DNA of 37,756 nucleotides, from NCBI RefSeq assembly GCF_004403465.1, contig NZ_SOGQ01000057.1:1-37756 (forward strand), in the 5' to 3' direction. A program made the position numbers and the translations under genes. This DNA is from Cryobacterium sinapicolor (GTDB lineage Bacteria > Actinomycetota > Actinomycetes > Actinomycetales > Microbacteriaceae). The notes beneath the pieces were generated by a model. It was given only the letters and a program-made list of their open reading frames with translations. It made no database searches and was not told the origin of the DNA. Of this stretch, positions 1 through 7,422 are shown piece after piece; positions within the stretch are counted from its first letter, which is position 1, and each line of letters opens with the position of its first letter.

Positions 1-110
1 CTTTGTGAGTTGCTTTAGTCGGTACTCACTGACCATCCCACGGTGGCTCTTTACGTTGACGAAGCAACACTCAAGAGCGGGAAACCACACCACTCACAGG
101 GACGTGACCT
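1..110. mobile_element. Terminus of an insertion sequence, extending off the left edge
   Basis: Read inward on the minus strand from 110, the sequence begins GGTCACGTCCC, then TGAGTGGTG and GTTTC. The same string, with a few changes, starts at 37648 on the plus strand, so the two are inverted-repeat ends of the same or closely related IS. The reading frame of the ABC permease enters this sequence at about 110 and stops at 51, which marks the junction. No transposase coding can be recognised in these 110 bases. I suspect the IS256/mutator type from the look of the terminus, but the family is not proven. Confidence 0.6.
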
Positions 111-1559
111 AGCCGTGCCCGCCTCCAGCGCAGTGAGGGTGTCGACATCTGGTGCTTGGCCCAGAATCAACGCGAGGTCGGCAGCGTCGCCGACCCAGAT
201 GGTGGGCTGGGTTGGCGCGAGCTCGAAGCGATCGAGTGTCCCAGCTGCGCAAAGCGCTTCATTCAGACCGTTTTCCTCGAACGACAACTCGCAGATCCCT
301 TCGTCGGCGGACTGGGGCAGAGGAAGACCTTCCGGAGGGAACATCATCGTTTGCCGACCGCTGTACCCTTCGAAGTCATCGACAGGTGAACCCCAGAACG
401 GGCCGAGCACGCCACTGAGTACTCGAACCTCGGTGGCATCAACACCATCAGAGAGGGCCGCGGCGACAGCGTCGGGGTCTCTAACGACGTCCCGTTCAAT
501 CGGGTCCCACCGTGTGGGCACGACTAGATCGACCTTGACCTGGTCTCGTTGGAGTTGCCAGTCGTGGTCTGTGACCGACCATGCGTCGCTCGCGGCAAAG
601 AAGGTGAGGTACCCGCCAACGATAAAGGTGACGAGCATGATGGATGCCGCTGCGGCTCCCGAACGCGCACCGCTTCGTTCCGCATCGCGTGCGGCGATGC
701 GCGCTGCGAGCCCGGCAGCGCCCGGGAGGCGTGCGGGCCCGCGTGCTGTCCAGCGGATCAGGGCGGGGAAGGCGAGGACGGCACCGACCACGATCGTCAG
801 TGCCGCGGGCGCAGCAAGTAGCCCGCTCACAGAGCGTAGAAGGATGGCGGGCAGTCCGTCAGGGAGCACTCCTCCCGCGAACCCGAGCGCACCAACAACG
901 AGGAGAGCTACACCGCCGCTCACCGAAATAATCAGTCCCCCACGCGCCCGTCGAGTCGTCGACCGGGCTGGTCGTGGGGCATCTCGTAGCACCATCGACA
1001 CGTCGATAGCGGATGCTCGCACCGCGGCGACGAGCGAGGCCAACCAGCCCACCCCGCTCGTTGCGATAGCGACGACGATGATCGCGACAATGTCAACCGC
1101 GACGAGTCTGGTGCCGCTGCTCACGAGAAAGGCGATACCCGCAGCGAATCCGACCACAACCGAGGTAACGGCCGCCAACGCACCGAGAATGAGACCTCGC
1201 GCTGACATTACGCGGGCAAGGACCTGTGGCGATGCTCCGATAGCAGCGAGAAGGGCAAGCATTCGTTCACTGCGACGTACTGACACGATCATCGCCGCGC
1301 CGACCATCGCGCCGACCAGTACCAGCGCGAGGATCGCGAACTGCGCTGCCACAGCGATCACGCCCACGACCCACCACGAGCCATAGCTCGTGCCGTCGTC
1401 GAACACGGGAATCATATTGGGGGCGACGACCGCGACGGCCACGACAGAACTGACCGGGATCGCCATGGCAATCACGCTCATCAGGGCTGAGAGACGATTG
1501 CGGCGGATGTCTCGTACGGCTAGTCGGCTGGCGAATCGCCAGCGCTGCAGAACTGTCAT
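51..1559 (-). CDS. ABC transporter permease, FtsX/MacB type, 3'-truncated by an IS
   Basis: Integral-membrane subunit of an ABC exporter paired with the ATPase just upstream. The first residues are a basic segment followed by a TM helix (about 25-48). Three closely spaced hydrophobic segments follow between about 65 and 185, the FtsX-like core, with an ARVMSARG loop. More TM helices lie around 210-270, and an extracytoplasmic stretch then begins after a TM near 310. Family members usually run to about 800 residues or more with a second FtsX domain. Here the native frame ends at about residue 483 (position 110) and the last ~18 residues are read from IS sequence, so the gene is broken and probably non-functional. 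The ATG overlaps the ATPase stop by 4 nt, which indicates translational coupling. Confidence 0.85.
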   Translation of the reverse strand: MTVLQRWRFASRLAVRDIRRNRLSALMSVIAMAIPVSSVVAVAVVAPNMIPVFDDGTSYGSWWVVGVIAVAAQFAILALVLVGAMVGAAMIVSVRRSERMLALLAAIGASPQVLARVMSARGLILGALAAVTSVVVGFAAGIAFLVSSGTRLVAVDIVAIIVVAIATSGVGWLASLVAAVRASAIDVSMVLRDAPRPARSTTRRARGGLIISVSGGVALLVVGALGFAGGVLPDGLPAILLRSVSGLLAAPAALTIVVGAVLAFPALIRWTARGPARLPGAAGLAARIAARDAERSGARSGAAAASIMLVTFIVGGYLTFFAASDAWSVTDHDWQLQRDQVKVDLVVPTRWDPIERDVVRDPDAVAAALSDGVDATEVRVLSGVLGPFWGSPVDDFEGYSGRQTMMFPPEGLPLPQSADEGICELSFEENGLNEALCAAGTLDRFELAPTQPTIWVGDAADLALILGQAPDVDTLTALEAGTARSRPCEWCGFPLLSVASST

Positions 1560-2245
1560 CGCTGCATTTCGGTGGTGGCGTACAGGTGGCCGTCTTCGAG
1601 GGTCAGGACACGGTCTGCCCAGGCCGCCAGTCGAGCGTCGTGGGTGGCCACGATGGCGGCTGCTCCGGCATCGACGCGTTCACGGATGAGTCGCACAATC
1701 GACTCGCCGGTGATGGAGTCCAAGGCACCTGTGGGCTCGTCCGCCAGAATGAGGCGGGGGCTGCCGGCCGTGGCCCGTGCGATCGCCACTCGCTGCTGTT
1801 GGCCGCCGGACAGGTTCTCCGGATAGGAGTCGGCAACCTCGAGTAAGCCAAACTCAGCTAACGCCTGACGGGACGTCTTCAGGGCTCGCGCCCGGGGCCA
1901 ATCATCCAACTCCAGAGGAACGGCAACGTTCTCCAGCACCGTGAGAATCGGGATCAGGTTGTAGTTCTGGAAGATGAACCCAATGGACCGCCGTCTGACG
2001 GCGGCCAGAGCCTGGGCATTGAGTGACCGGAGCGGCGTTCCATCAACGATGACCTCACCAATACTCGGGTGTTCCATCCCACCGGCGATGCCGAGCAGCG
2101 TGGACTTGCCCGAGCCCGACGGTCCCATCACAGCAATCAGCTCGCCGGCTCGCACTGTGAGGCTGACGCCGTCGAGGGCTCGTACTCGCAGATCACCGTG
2201 GCCATAGTCGTGGGAGACATCGGTCAATTTCAGAGTTTCAGTCAT
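1556..2245 (-). CDS. ABC transporter ATP-binding protein (MacB/LolD-like)
   Basis: Cytoplasmic ATPase of 229 aa that would energise the FtsX-type permease. The Walker A motif GPSGSGKST is at 41-49, the Q-loop QNYN at about 93-96, the signature LSGGQQQR at 145-152, Walker B LILADE at about 165-170, and the H-loop histidine at about 202. All catalytic elements are intact. I chose the ATG at 2245 because GGAGGAAAG lies about 8 nt upstream; a longer frame from 2329 lacks such a site and would overlap the PadR gene by more than 90 nt. With this start it overlaps the PadR stop by 8 nt. The order PadR-ATPase-permease is a common self-regulated drug or peptide efflux unit; the substrate is unknown. 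Confidence 0.9.
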   Translation of the reverse strand: MTETLKLTDVSHDYGHGDLRVRALDGVSLTVRAGELIAVMGPSGSGKSTLLGIAGGMEHPSIGEVIVDGTPLRSLNAQALAAVRRRSIGFIFQNYNLIPILTVLENVAVPLELDDWPRARALKTSRQALAEFGLLEVADSYPENLSGGQQQRVAIARATAGSPRLILADEPTGALDSITGESIVRLIRERVDAGAAAIVATHDARLAAWADRVLTLEDGHLYATTEMQR

Positions 2246-2879
2246 CGTTGTTCTTTCCTCCGGGGATATCCGTGGGATCTGTGGATCTGTTTGCTCGGGG
2301 TCGGCCCCGGCGAGGCCGCTCCGTGTCAAACGGAATGGCCAACGAAATTCCCCTGGCGATTGCGTCGCGAACGCGATCGGAGACCTGATCGAGCCACCGC
2401 AATTGAGTCTCCGCCTCGATCAGTAACGCATCGCTCACGATGCGAGAGGCGAGATCCTGCGCGGTGCGCACTGGTTCCCCACCTGATTCGTGGGTGAGTT
2501 GCTGTAGCCGCGTGATCGCTTCACGACGTTGGGCGCGTAACAGCGCAGTCACGTCGACCCCGGGCAACGTCACAGCAATGGCAACCTTGATTGCGAGATC
2601 GTCACGTGCTCGGGTGGGTACCGGATCTGCCTGCTGTATCCAGACACTCGAGGCGGCGACCCCGGCTGCAGTGACCGTATAGAAGACGTGGCCTTCGGCA
2701 TCCGTGCCAGATCTTTTTTCGACGAGACCTTCACGCTCCAGTCGATCCAAGGTCTTATAGACCTGACCGATATTCAGTGGCCACCGGGCACTCGTTCTGC
2801 GATCAAACTCGGCACGTAACTCATACCCGTATCGCGGTCCCTGGGCGATCATCGCGAGGAGGCTCATCGCTACTGACAT
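2238..2879 (-). CDS. PadR-family transcriptional regulator
   Basis: 213-aa winged-helix repressor. The N-terminal half (about 1-85) has the PadR pattern: LLAMIAQGPRYGYEL, then INIGQVYKTL-like recognition-helix text (LNIGQVYKTLDRLEREGLV), and a wing with YTVTAAG. The C-terminal half is helical, as expected for the PadR dimerisation domain, and ends in a basic tail (RPRRGRPRANR). PadR proteins commonly repress the transporter operon they head. The downstream ATPase overlaps it, so it is very probably autoregulatory and controls the exporter. A short inverted repeat at 2902-2917 directly upstream is a plausible operator. The ligand is unknown. Confidence 0.88.
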   Translation of the reverse strand: MSVAMSLLAMIAQGPRYGYELRAEFDRRTSARWPLNIGQVYKTLDRLEREGLVEKRSGTDAEGHVFYTVTAAGVAASSVWIQQADPVPTRARDDLAIKVAIAVTLPGVDVTALLRAQRREAITRLQQLTHESGGEPVRTAQDLASRIVSDALLIEAETQLRWLDQVSDRVRDAIARGISLAIPFDTERPRRGRPRANRSTDPTDIPGGKNNDD

Positions 2880-2901
2880 TGCACTCCCTCAACACATGGC
2901 C

Positions 2902-2917
2902 TGTATATAAATACACA
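2902..2917. promoter_or_regulatory. Putative PadR operator / divergent promoter region
   Basis: The AT-rich stretch contains TGTAT-ATAA-ATACA, a perfect 5-bp-arm inverted repeat, extended by CACA. It sits 23 bp upstream of the padR start codon and about 120 bp before the divergent esterase gene. PadR operators are usually short AT-rich palindromes with ATGT/ACAT or TGTA/TACA arms, which fits. The assignment is inferred from position and symmetry only. Confidence 0.4.
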
Positions 2918-3035
2918 CCATACATTAAAGTGGCTAAGCCTCGTGGCCTCGTTCGCGTGATGCGGACTAGCGCTAGGGTTCACGCATGGGGAACAGTCGG
3001 TCGTTGCGGATTGGCACAACCCAACAGAGGTCGAC

Positions 3036-3962
3036 GTGAAGTCGCTCGACCATGACTCGACGATGGTCGACGCGGTTGATAGCTTGATCCAGGGTCCGCA
3101 CGGCCACATACCGGTGCGCTGGTACTTCCCGCCTGACGGCACCATGCAGATCGGATCTGCGACGATCGTGTGGATTCACGGTGGAGGGTTTTTTAAGGGG
3201 GGCCTTGACCAGCCGGAGTCGAATGACGTTGCGCGAACGCTGGCCGCTGCGGGGTTCACTGTTGTCACCGTGGCCTATCGGCTCGCAACGGTCTCGAGGT
3301 TTCGTTGGTCGGAGCGGGGATGGGGGTGGCACCCCGCCGTGCACTATCCGCTACCGGTGGACGATGTCGTGGCCGTAGTGCGTGAGGTGCAGCGCGGGGC
3401 ACCCAACGGGGTCATCCTGGGCGGTGCCAGCGCCGGTGCATGTTTGTCAGCCGGCGCAGTCCTTCGGTTGGTCGACGACGGAGCGGACGCTCTCGTCGGC
3501 GTCTTCTTCGCTTACGGATTTTTCCATGCCTTGCTGCCGAAACGGTCGCCCGACTTGCGCAGCCGACTTCGTGGCCGGCGCCGTTTCCTGCACACGCCAA
3601 TGCTCCTCAATCTGACGAATCTCCACTACTCGGGCACGCGAACCGCGCTAACGGAACGTTACGCATTTGCTGGCGGCCACGCCCTGCACGAGTTTCCGTC
3701 GACACTCATGATCGACGCGGATCGGGACTCGATGCGTTCATCGGGTGGCCAGTTCGCCCAAGAACTTTCGACCGCCGGCGCTATGGTCGATTACCACGTG
3801 CTGCCCGGAACGTTCCACGCCTTCCTCAATCGCCCGCACGACCAGAGCTTCACCGAGGGCGTGCGCCTGATCATTGACTGGGCCCGGCAAGCAGACTCGA
3901 AGAATGCGCGACCTACAGCCCCGGAAAAGCGGTCAGGCAAACGCACCGGGCAATCTCGATGA
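3036..3962 (+). CDS. Alpha/beta hydrolase, hormone-sensitive-lipase (esterase) family
   Basis: 308-aa cytoplasmic carboxylesterase-like enzyme. The oxyanion-hole motif HGGGF is at about residues 49-53, the nucleophile elbow GASAGA (GxSxG) at about 130-135, the acidic residue in MIDADRD near 226, and the catalytic histidine in GTFHAF near 260. Order and spacing match HSL/group IV esterases, with a ~70-residue lid region between the elbow and the acid. The start is GTG with AGAGG 6-7 nt upstream; an in-frame ATG at 3063 is an alternative. It is divergent from the padR operon with about 150 bp between, so the two may share control. The 22-residue basic tail (KNARPTAPEKRSGKRTG) lies outside the fold. 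The substrate cannot be told. Confidence 0.88.
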   Translation: MKSLDHDSTMVDAVDSLIQGPHGHIPVRWYFPPDGTMQIGSATIVWIHGGGFFKGGLDQPESNDVARTLAAAGFTVVTVAYRLATVSRFRWSERGWGWHPAVHYPLPVDDVVAVVREVQRGAPNGVILGGASAGACLSAGAVLRLVDDGADALVGVFFAYGFFHALLPKRSPDLRSRLRGRRRFLHTPMLLNLTNLHYSGTRTALTERYAFAGGHALHEFPSTLMIDADRDSMRSSGGQFAQELSTAGAMVDYHVLPGTFHAFLNRPHDQSFTEGVRLIIDWARQADSKNARPTAPEKRSGKRTGQSR

Positions 3963-4165
3963 GCCCGAGGAGCCCGGGGGTCGGTAATCTCCGGCCGCAG
4001 TCGAATCAGAAGCAAATCTGAAGTATGTGTGAAATTTGCACGCCGGAGGCTGGCTTCTGCAGGGCAGAGGTCACCTTGGCCCTTGCTTCCGCAAAGCCTT
4101 GAAACGGTCGACCAAACTCTTGACCACGCAGTCCCGCAGAGGGTTCCCTTTCGGCGACGCTGGAC

Positions 4166-4570
4166 CTACTGGTCCTTGATGCGGAGGTTCTCGCTTGCCT
4201 TGCTCCAGCCCGCTCGATTGGGCATGCCGTCCTGAACAACCATGACTTCAAAACCTGGCGACTTCATGGTCGTCATATTCGAGCCGCATCCTCCTAGCCA
4301 GTCACTGGCCGTCCTGTATACGAGCAAGCAGACCGGGTATTCGCGGCCTCGTGCCAAGTACAGCCGCGTGTCGTCAACGGCACTGACAAACCTCAGGCTG
4401 TCGATGTCGAAATCGTCCAATGCGTAGTCAGGAAGGCCACTTGGGATGGCATCCTCAGCGCTGGCCGTTCTATTCAGGTCGGAGAAGCCATCGGCAGGTG
4501 AACAGCCCATCAGGGTGAATACCGTGGCCGACACGGCGAGCAACCACACAAACGTCCACTTATCAGCCAT
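4166..4570 (-). CDS. Small secreted lipoprotein, function unknown
   Basis: 134 aa. Residues 1-20 form a hydrophobic signal peptide that ends in a lipobox-like LMGC, with the lipidation cysteine at 23, so the mature protein is expected to be anchored on the outer face of the membrane. The mature part has no motif I recognise. It contains two further cysteines in YPVCLLVY and GGCGSNM that could form a disulfide, and ends RIKDQ. The start is well placed, with GGGGGAGAA a few nt before the ATG. The neighbours are unrelated (an esterase tail-to-tail on one side, small ORFs on the other), so context gives no function. Confidence 0.75.
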   Translation of the reverse strand: MADKWTFVWLLAVSATVFTLMGCSPADGFSDLNRTASAEDAIPSGLPDYALDDFDIDSLRFVSAVDDTRLYLARGREYPVCLLVYRTASDWLGGCGSNMTTMKSPGFEVMVVQDGMPNRAGWSKASENLRIKDQ

Positions 4571-4782
4571 TTTTCTCCCCCAATGGATGCAAACCTATCG
4601 GGTTCCGAAATCGGACCACAAGGGGTTGGTTGGGCGGACGGAGCTTGAGTCCTGCGACCAACGGATTATGAGTCCGCTGGTTGATCGTGACGCGTCGCTA
4701 TGCTCAACGAGCTTCGCTAGACATGGCCTTTGGCAAGTGGAGCACGGATGTACATTCGCGGGGCGGCCAGTAGATTCGACCT

Positions 4783-4893
4783 ATGAATGAAGAACGTGAC
4801 CAGAGCGACCTGAACGTCTACGGTGCCGAGGACTTCGAAGAGCTCGATGCAATCTTGGCCGCCATTGACCGGGCTCTTGACACGGACGGGTAG
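4783..4893 (+). CDS. 36-aa acidic small protein (tentative)
   Basis: ATG to TAG encodes 36 residues beginning MNEERDQSD and containing AEDFEELDAILAAIDRALDTDG. It is strongly acidic, with a predicted amphipathic helix over its C-terminal half. No clear Shine-Dalgarno precedes it. It lies tail-to-tail, 14 nt from the zinc-ribbon gene at 4908. Acidic helical peptides of this size are sometimes antitoxins or phage- and plasmid-encoded inhibitors, but nothing here proves a role. It may be spurious. Confidence 0.4.
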   Translation: MNEERDQSDLNVYGAEDFEELDAILAAIDRALDTDG

Positions 4894-4907
4894 ACAACCA
4901 GCAGCGT

Positions 4908-5021
4908 CTAGAGCCGCACCAGCCCGCACTCTGGGCACCGCCAAAGCGTCGTGGTCATCCCATCGGCCGGCTCCAGGCGCATCAAACAAGCCGGGCAGTT
5001 AGGGGTATCGAGGTCATCCAT
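4908..5021 (-). CDS. 37-aa two-CxxC zinc-ribbon protein (copy A)
   Basis: 37 aa with cysteines at 9 and 12 (CPAC) and at 29 and 32 (CPEC), a classic rubredoxin-like zinc knuckle, followed by GLVRL at the C-terminus. The start at 5021 was chosen because a near relative at 29797-29913 begins at the same place: both share MDDL, PNC, xxCL, WxCPECG and VRL. That similarity is the main evidence that this tiny frame is a real gene. The N-terminal extension to 5150 has no counterpart in the relative. It is the last gene on the minus strand below the conjugation operon, 182 nt after the DUF4913 gene. Function unknown; a small nucleic-acid- or protein-binding zinc protein is likely. Confidence 0.7.
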   Translation of the reverse strand: MDDLDTPNCPACLMRLEPADGMTTTLWRCPECGLVRL

Positions 5022-5203
5022 GCGCGGAGTCTCGCACCGCACGGCCGTGGACACCAGAGAGACCCTGCGCGGCCTCACTAAACGGCTCCATTGCACGCTG
5101 AGCAATCGTCGATTAATGATTAATTTCTGTCGGGGAACGGTTTCGGCCACGCTGTTTACGTGGCGGGAGCGTCCCCGCGGGTCTCTTCATCGGACCCTTC
5201 CGT

Positions 5204-5611
5204 CTACAGCTCGACGTCGTCAGGAGGCATCGACGCGGGCACGATCCTGGCGGTGGTGTCCTTGCGGCGGTGGAGGTGTCCTTGGTCGGGGTCGCAGTCG
5301 CGGAACGGCCCGTTTCCTTTGTCGAAGATGACGGCGGCGTGGCGGTCCCAGTGGTTGATCCACCAGGAGGACACGGCACCGGCGTCGCCGTCCATGACGC
5401 TGGCGTCGGCTTGCATGCTGGCCTGCCAGAGGGCTTTGAACCGGGCGACGACCTCGGGGTGTAGCCACCATTGGGTGCACCACGGTGTGGGTTTGGTGCC
5501 GACGACTTCGACGGTGGCGAGGTGGCCGGTCAGCCAGTTGAGGAACATTTGGCGGACGTCGACCGGGTCCTCTTCAGGGCCGGTCGAGTCGTAGTCGTCG
5601 TGCTCAGCCAT
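5204..5611 (-). CDS. DUF4913-family protein of the conjugation operon
   Basis: 135 aa. The central part shows the Trp-rich pattern of DUF4913: WCTQWWLHPEVVARF at about 44-58, LWQAS near 61, SSWWINHWDRHAAVIF at about 81-96, then GPF and a cysteine (RDC). The N-terminus is acidic. DUF4913 genes sit close to TraG/VirD4 genes in many actinobacterial conjugative elements, but the function is unknown. The ATG at 5611 overlaps the traG-like stop by 8 nt, so it is translated with the coupling protein and may act with it. A longer open frame from 5959 runs inside traG and is a shadow. It ends the tight operon. Confidence 0.8.
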   Translation of the reverse strand: MAEHDDYDSTGPEEDPVDVRQMFLNWLTGHLATVEVVGTKPTPWCTQWWLHPEVVARFKALWQASMQADASVMDGDAGAVSSWWINHWDRHAAVIFDKGNGPFRDCDPDQGHLHRRKDTTARIVPASMPPDDVEL

Positions 5612-7346
5612 GGGCTGCGACCTCCGCTGTAGTGGTGTCGTCGGGAACCGCGACCGGTGCCGGCCTGGGGTTCGGTGTCCTGGTTGGGGTGCGGTTGATG
5701 GTGGTGGTGAGGGTTTTGTCGCGGAACCAGGGGACGGTGTTGACCATGACGGGTCGGCATTTGGAGCTGAAGACGATGGCGCGCCATTCGGGGAGGGAGC
5801 CGAGGGCGGCGATGTCGAGGGTGTTGACCTTGCGGGTGTTGGTGGAGGTGGATTGGTGGCCGTCTTTGCCGGTGGAGCTGCCGTAGGTGATTTCGTCGTG
5901 TTCGCCGATGAGGGCGGCCAGGGAGCGGAGGAAGTCGTCGTCGCCGGACCCGCCGCCAAAGACCCGGGTGGCGGCGGCGTCCCAGAGGGTCTGCCACCCG
6001 TCTTTCCCGAACGCGTCGATCGCTTGGGCCCGGGATTGGAAGTAGGAGTTGAGGATGATGCCCATCGACCCGTAGAACGAGTACACGGAGGGTAGTTCGG
6101 GCCAGCGGACGATGTTCGCGCACTCGTCGAGCTCCATCACGAGCGGGACGGGGAGACGGCCGCCGTTTCGCTGCGCGGCGGTTTCGGCGGTTTTGCAGAT
6201 GGCGCGGATGAGGGCGGTGAGGATGGCGCCGCCGGATCCTTCACCGTCTTTGGAGAGGAGCACGAGGGTGTCGGTGCTGGTGATGAACGTGGCCGGGTCG
6301 AACCGGCGGATGCCGGCCCGGTCGGTCCAGGCGAGGAGGTCGTCGTCGGCGAGGGCTGACGCCATGCGCTGCGCGGTGGCGTAGACGCTGCCTTTGGTTT
6401 TGTCGGGCCAGCTCAGGATGCCCTCGATTGTGGAGGAGGGCCCGGTTTTTCCGTGGCGGGCGAGGATCTGCTGCACGTCGTATCCCTCGGCGCGGGCGAT
6501 CCACGCGAACACCTGGGAGAGGGGTTCGTGCTCGAGGGCTGCGGCGTAGAAGAAGTACGCGAGCATGTCCCGCCCGGCGGTATCGAACTGGGAGTCCCCG
6601 CCCCGATCGGAGGCCTTCCGTGTGGAGGCCTCGAAGATCGCGGCGAGTTCCCGGGCGTCGGCGGCGCTGCGAATGTAGTCGAGCGGGTTGAACACGAAGT
6701 CAGGCTCCGGGTCCAGGCGGTAGATGCGGTTGGGGTCGAAGATGAACGCCTGCCCGTGGTCGGCACGGCCGGCGAGGGTTTCGCGGACACCGTCGACTTT
6801 GTTAGAAGTCATGATGGCGGCGCCGGGGGCTTCGAGCATGTGCCGAATCACGAGCGCGGACGTTTTCCCGCGGCCGGTGCCGAACACGTACACGCCCAGG
6901 TCCCGCCACCCCTGATACACCCACCGGTTCCGCCGCCCGACGAGGCGGCCGACCCGCTCCCCCGCCGGCAGGTTCACCGCGGCCGGGTGCAGCTGCGCCG
7001 CTTCCTTCGCCCGCAGCTTTTCCCGCAGCACCGCGGACTGCCGGGTCGTGGCCATATGCCGGAGCGCCACGTTGTTCCGCTTGATCGACGCCCATTGGGC
7101 TTGCTTGGCCAGGATGAACGCGAACAGTCCCACGGCCAGGACCAGGGCCACCACGCTCGTCCAGGTTGCCGCGGGCGGCCACGGTGCGTCCCGGAACAGG
7201 AAGTCCCCGGCGAGGGCGGCGGGGTTCCACGGATACGTCGTCCCGGTGGGGGTGATCACCGCGCCCACGTGCACGGCCACAAGCAAGGCCAGGGCGGCGA
7301 GGAGGGCGAGGAGGCCGGTCATGATGCGGGCTTTCCAGTCGATCAC
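5604..7346 (-). CDS. TraG/VirD4-type coupling ATPase of the T4SS
   Basis: 580-aa type IV coupling protein that would bring the relaxase-DNA complex to the channel and pump DNA. Two TM helices lie at about 9-30 and 62-82, with the cytoplasmic ATPase after them. Walker A is FGTGRGKTS at 155-163 and Walker B LVMELDE at 402-408. Downstream are the NSYFQSRAQ and FGGGSGDDD segments typical of TraG/TraD. The C-terminal ~40 residues are a Thr/Pro/Arg-rich tail, perhaps for substrate docking. The start is GTG at 7346 with AAGGAG about 9 nt upstream. It is one of the last genes of the operon, after the cell-wall hydrolase. All motifs are intact, so it is likely active. Confidence 0.93.
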   Translation of the reverse strand: MIDWKARIMTGLLALLAALALLVAVHVGAVITPTGTTYPWNPAALAGDFLFRDAPWPPAATWTSVVALVLAVGLFAFILAKQAQWASIKRNNVALRHMATTRQSAVLREKLRAKEAAQLHPAAVNLPAGERVGRLVGRRNRWVYQGWRDLGVYVFGTGRGKTSALVIRHMLEAPGAAIMTSNKVDGVRETLAGRADHGQAFIFDPNRIYRLDPEPDFVFNPLDYIRSAADARELAAIFEASTRKASDRGGDSQFDTAGRDMLAYFFYAAALEHEPLSQVFAWIARAEGYDVQQILARHGKTGPSSTIEGILSWPDKTKGSVYATAQRMASALADDDLLAWTDRAGIRRFDPATFITSTDTLVLLSKDGEGSGGAILTALIRAICKTAETAAQRNGGRLPVPLVMELDECANIVRWPELPSVYSFYGSMGIILNSYFQSRAQAIDAFGKDGWQTLWDAAATRVFGGGSGDDDFLRSLAALIGEHDEITYGSSTGKDGHQSTSTNTRKVNTLDIAALGSLPEWRAIVFSSKCRPVMVNTVPWFRDKTLTTTINRTPTRTPNPRPAPVAVPDDTTTAEVAAHG

Positions 7347-7422
7347 AGGGTTCTCCTTGCCCCCGAGAAGACGGGTGCCTGTCTGGGTGTCGGGATGGCG
7401 CGGTGCGCCCGTGATTCGGGCA

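Noticed and set aside
43-1386. Long open frame of 447 codons on the plus strand opposite the ABC permease
   Set aside because: Ser/Arg/Thr/Ala-rich composition typical of an antisense shadow in GC-rich DNA, and the minus-strand frame has clear FtsX features.
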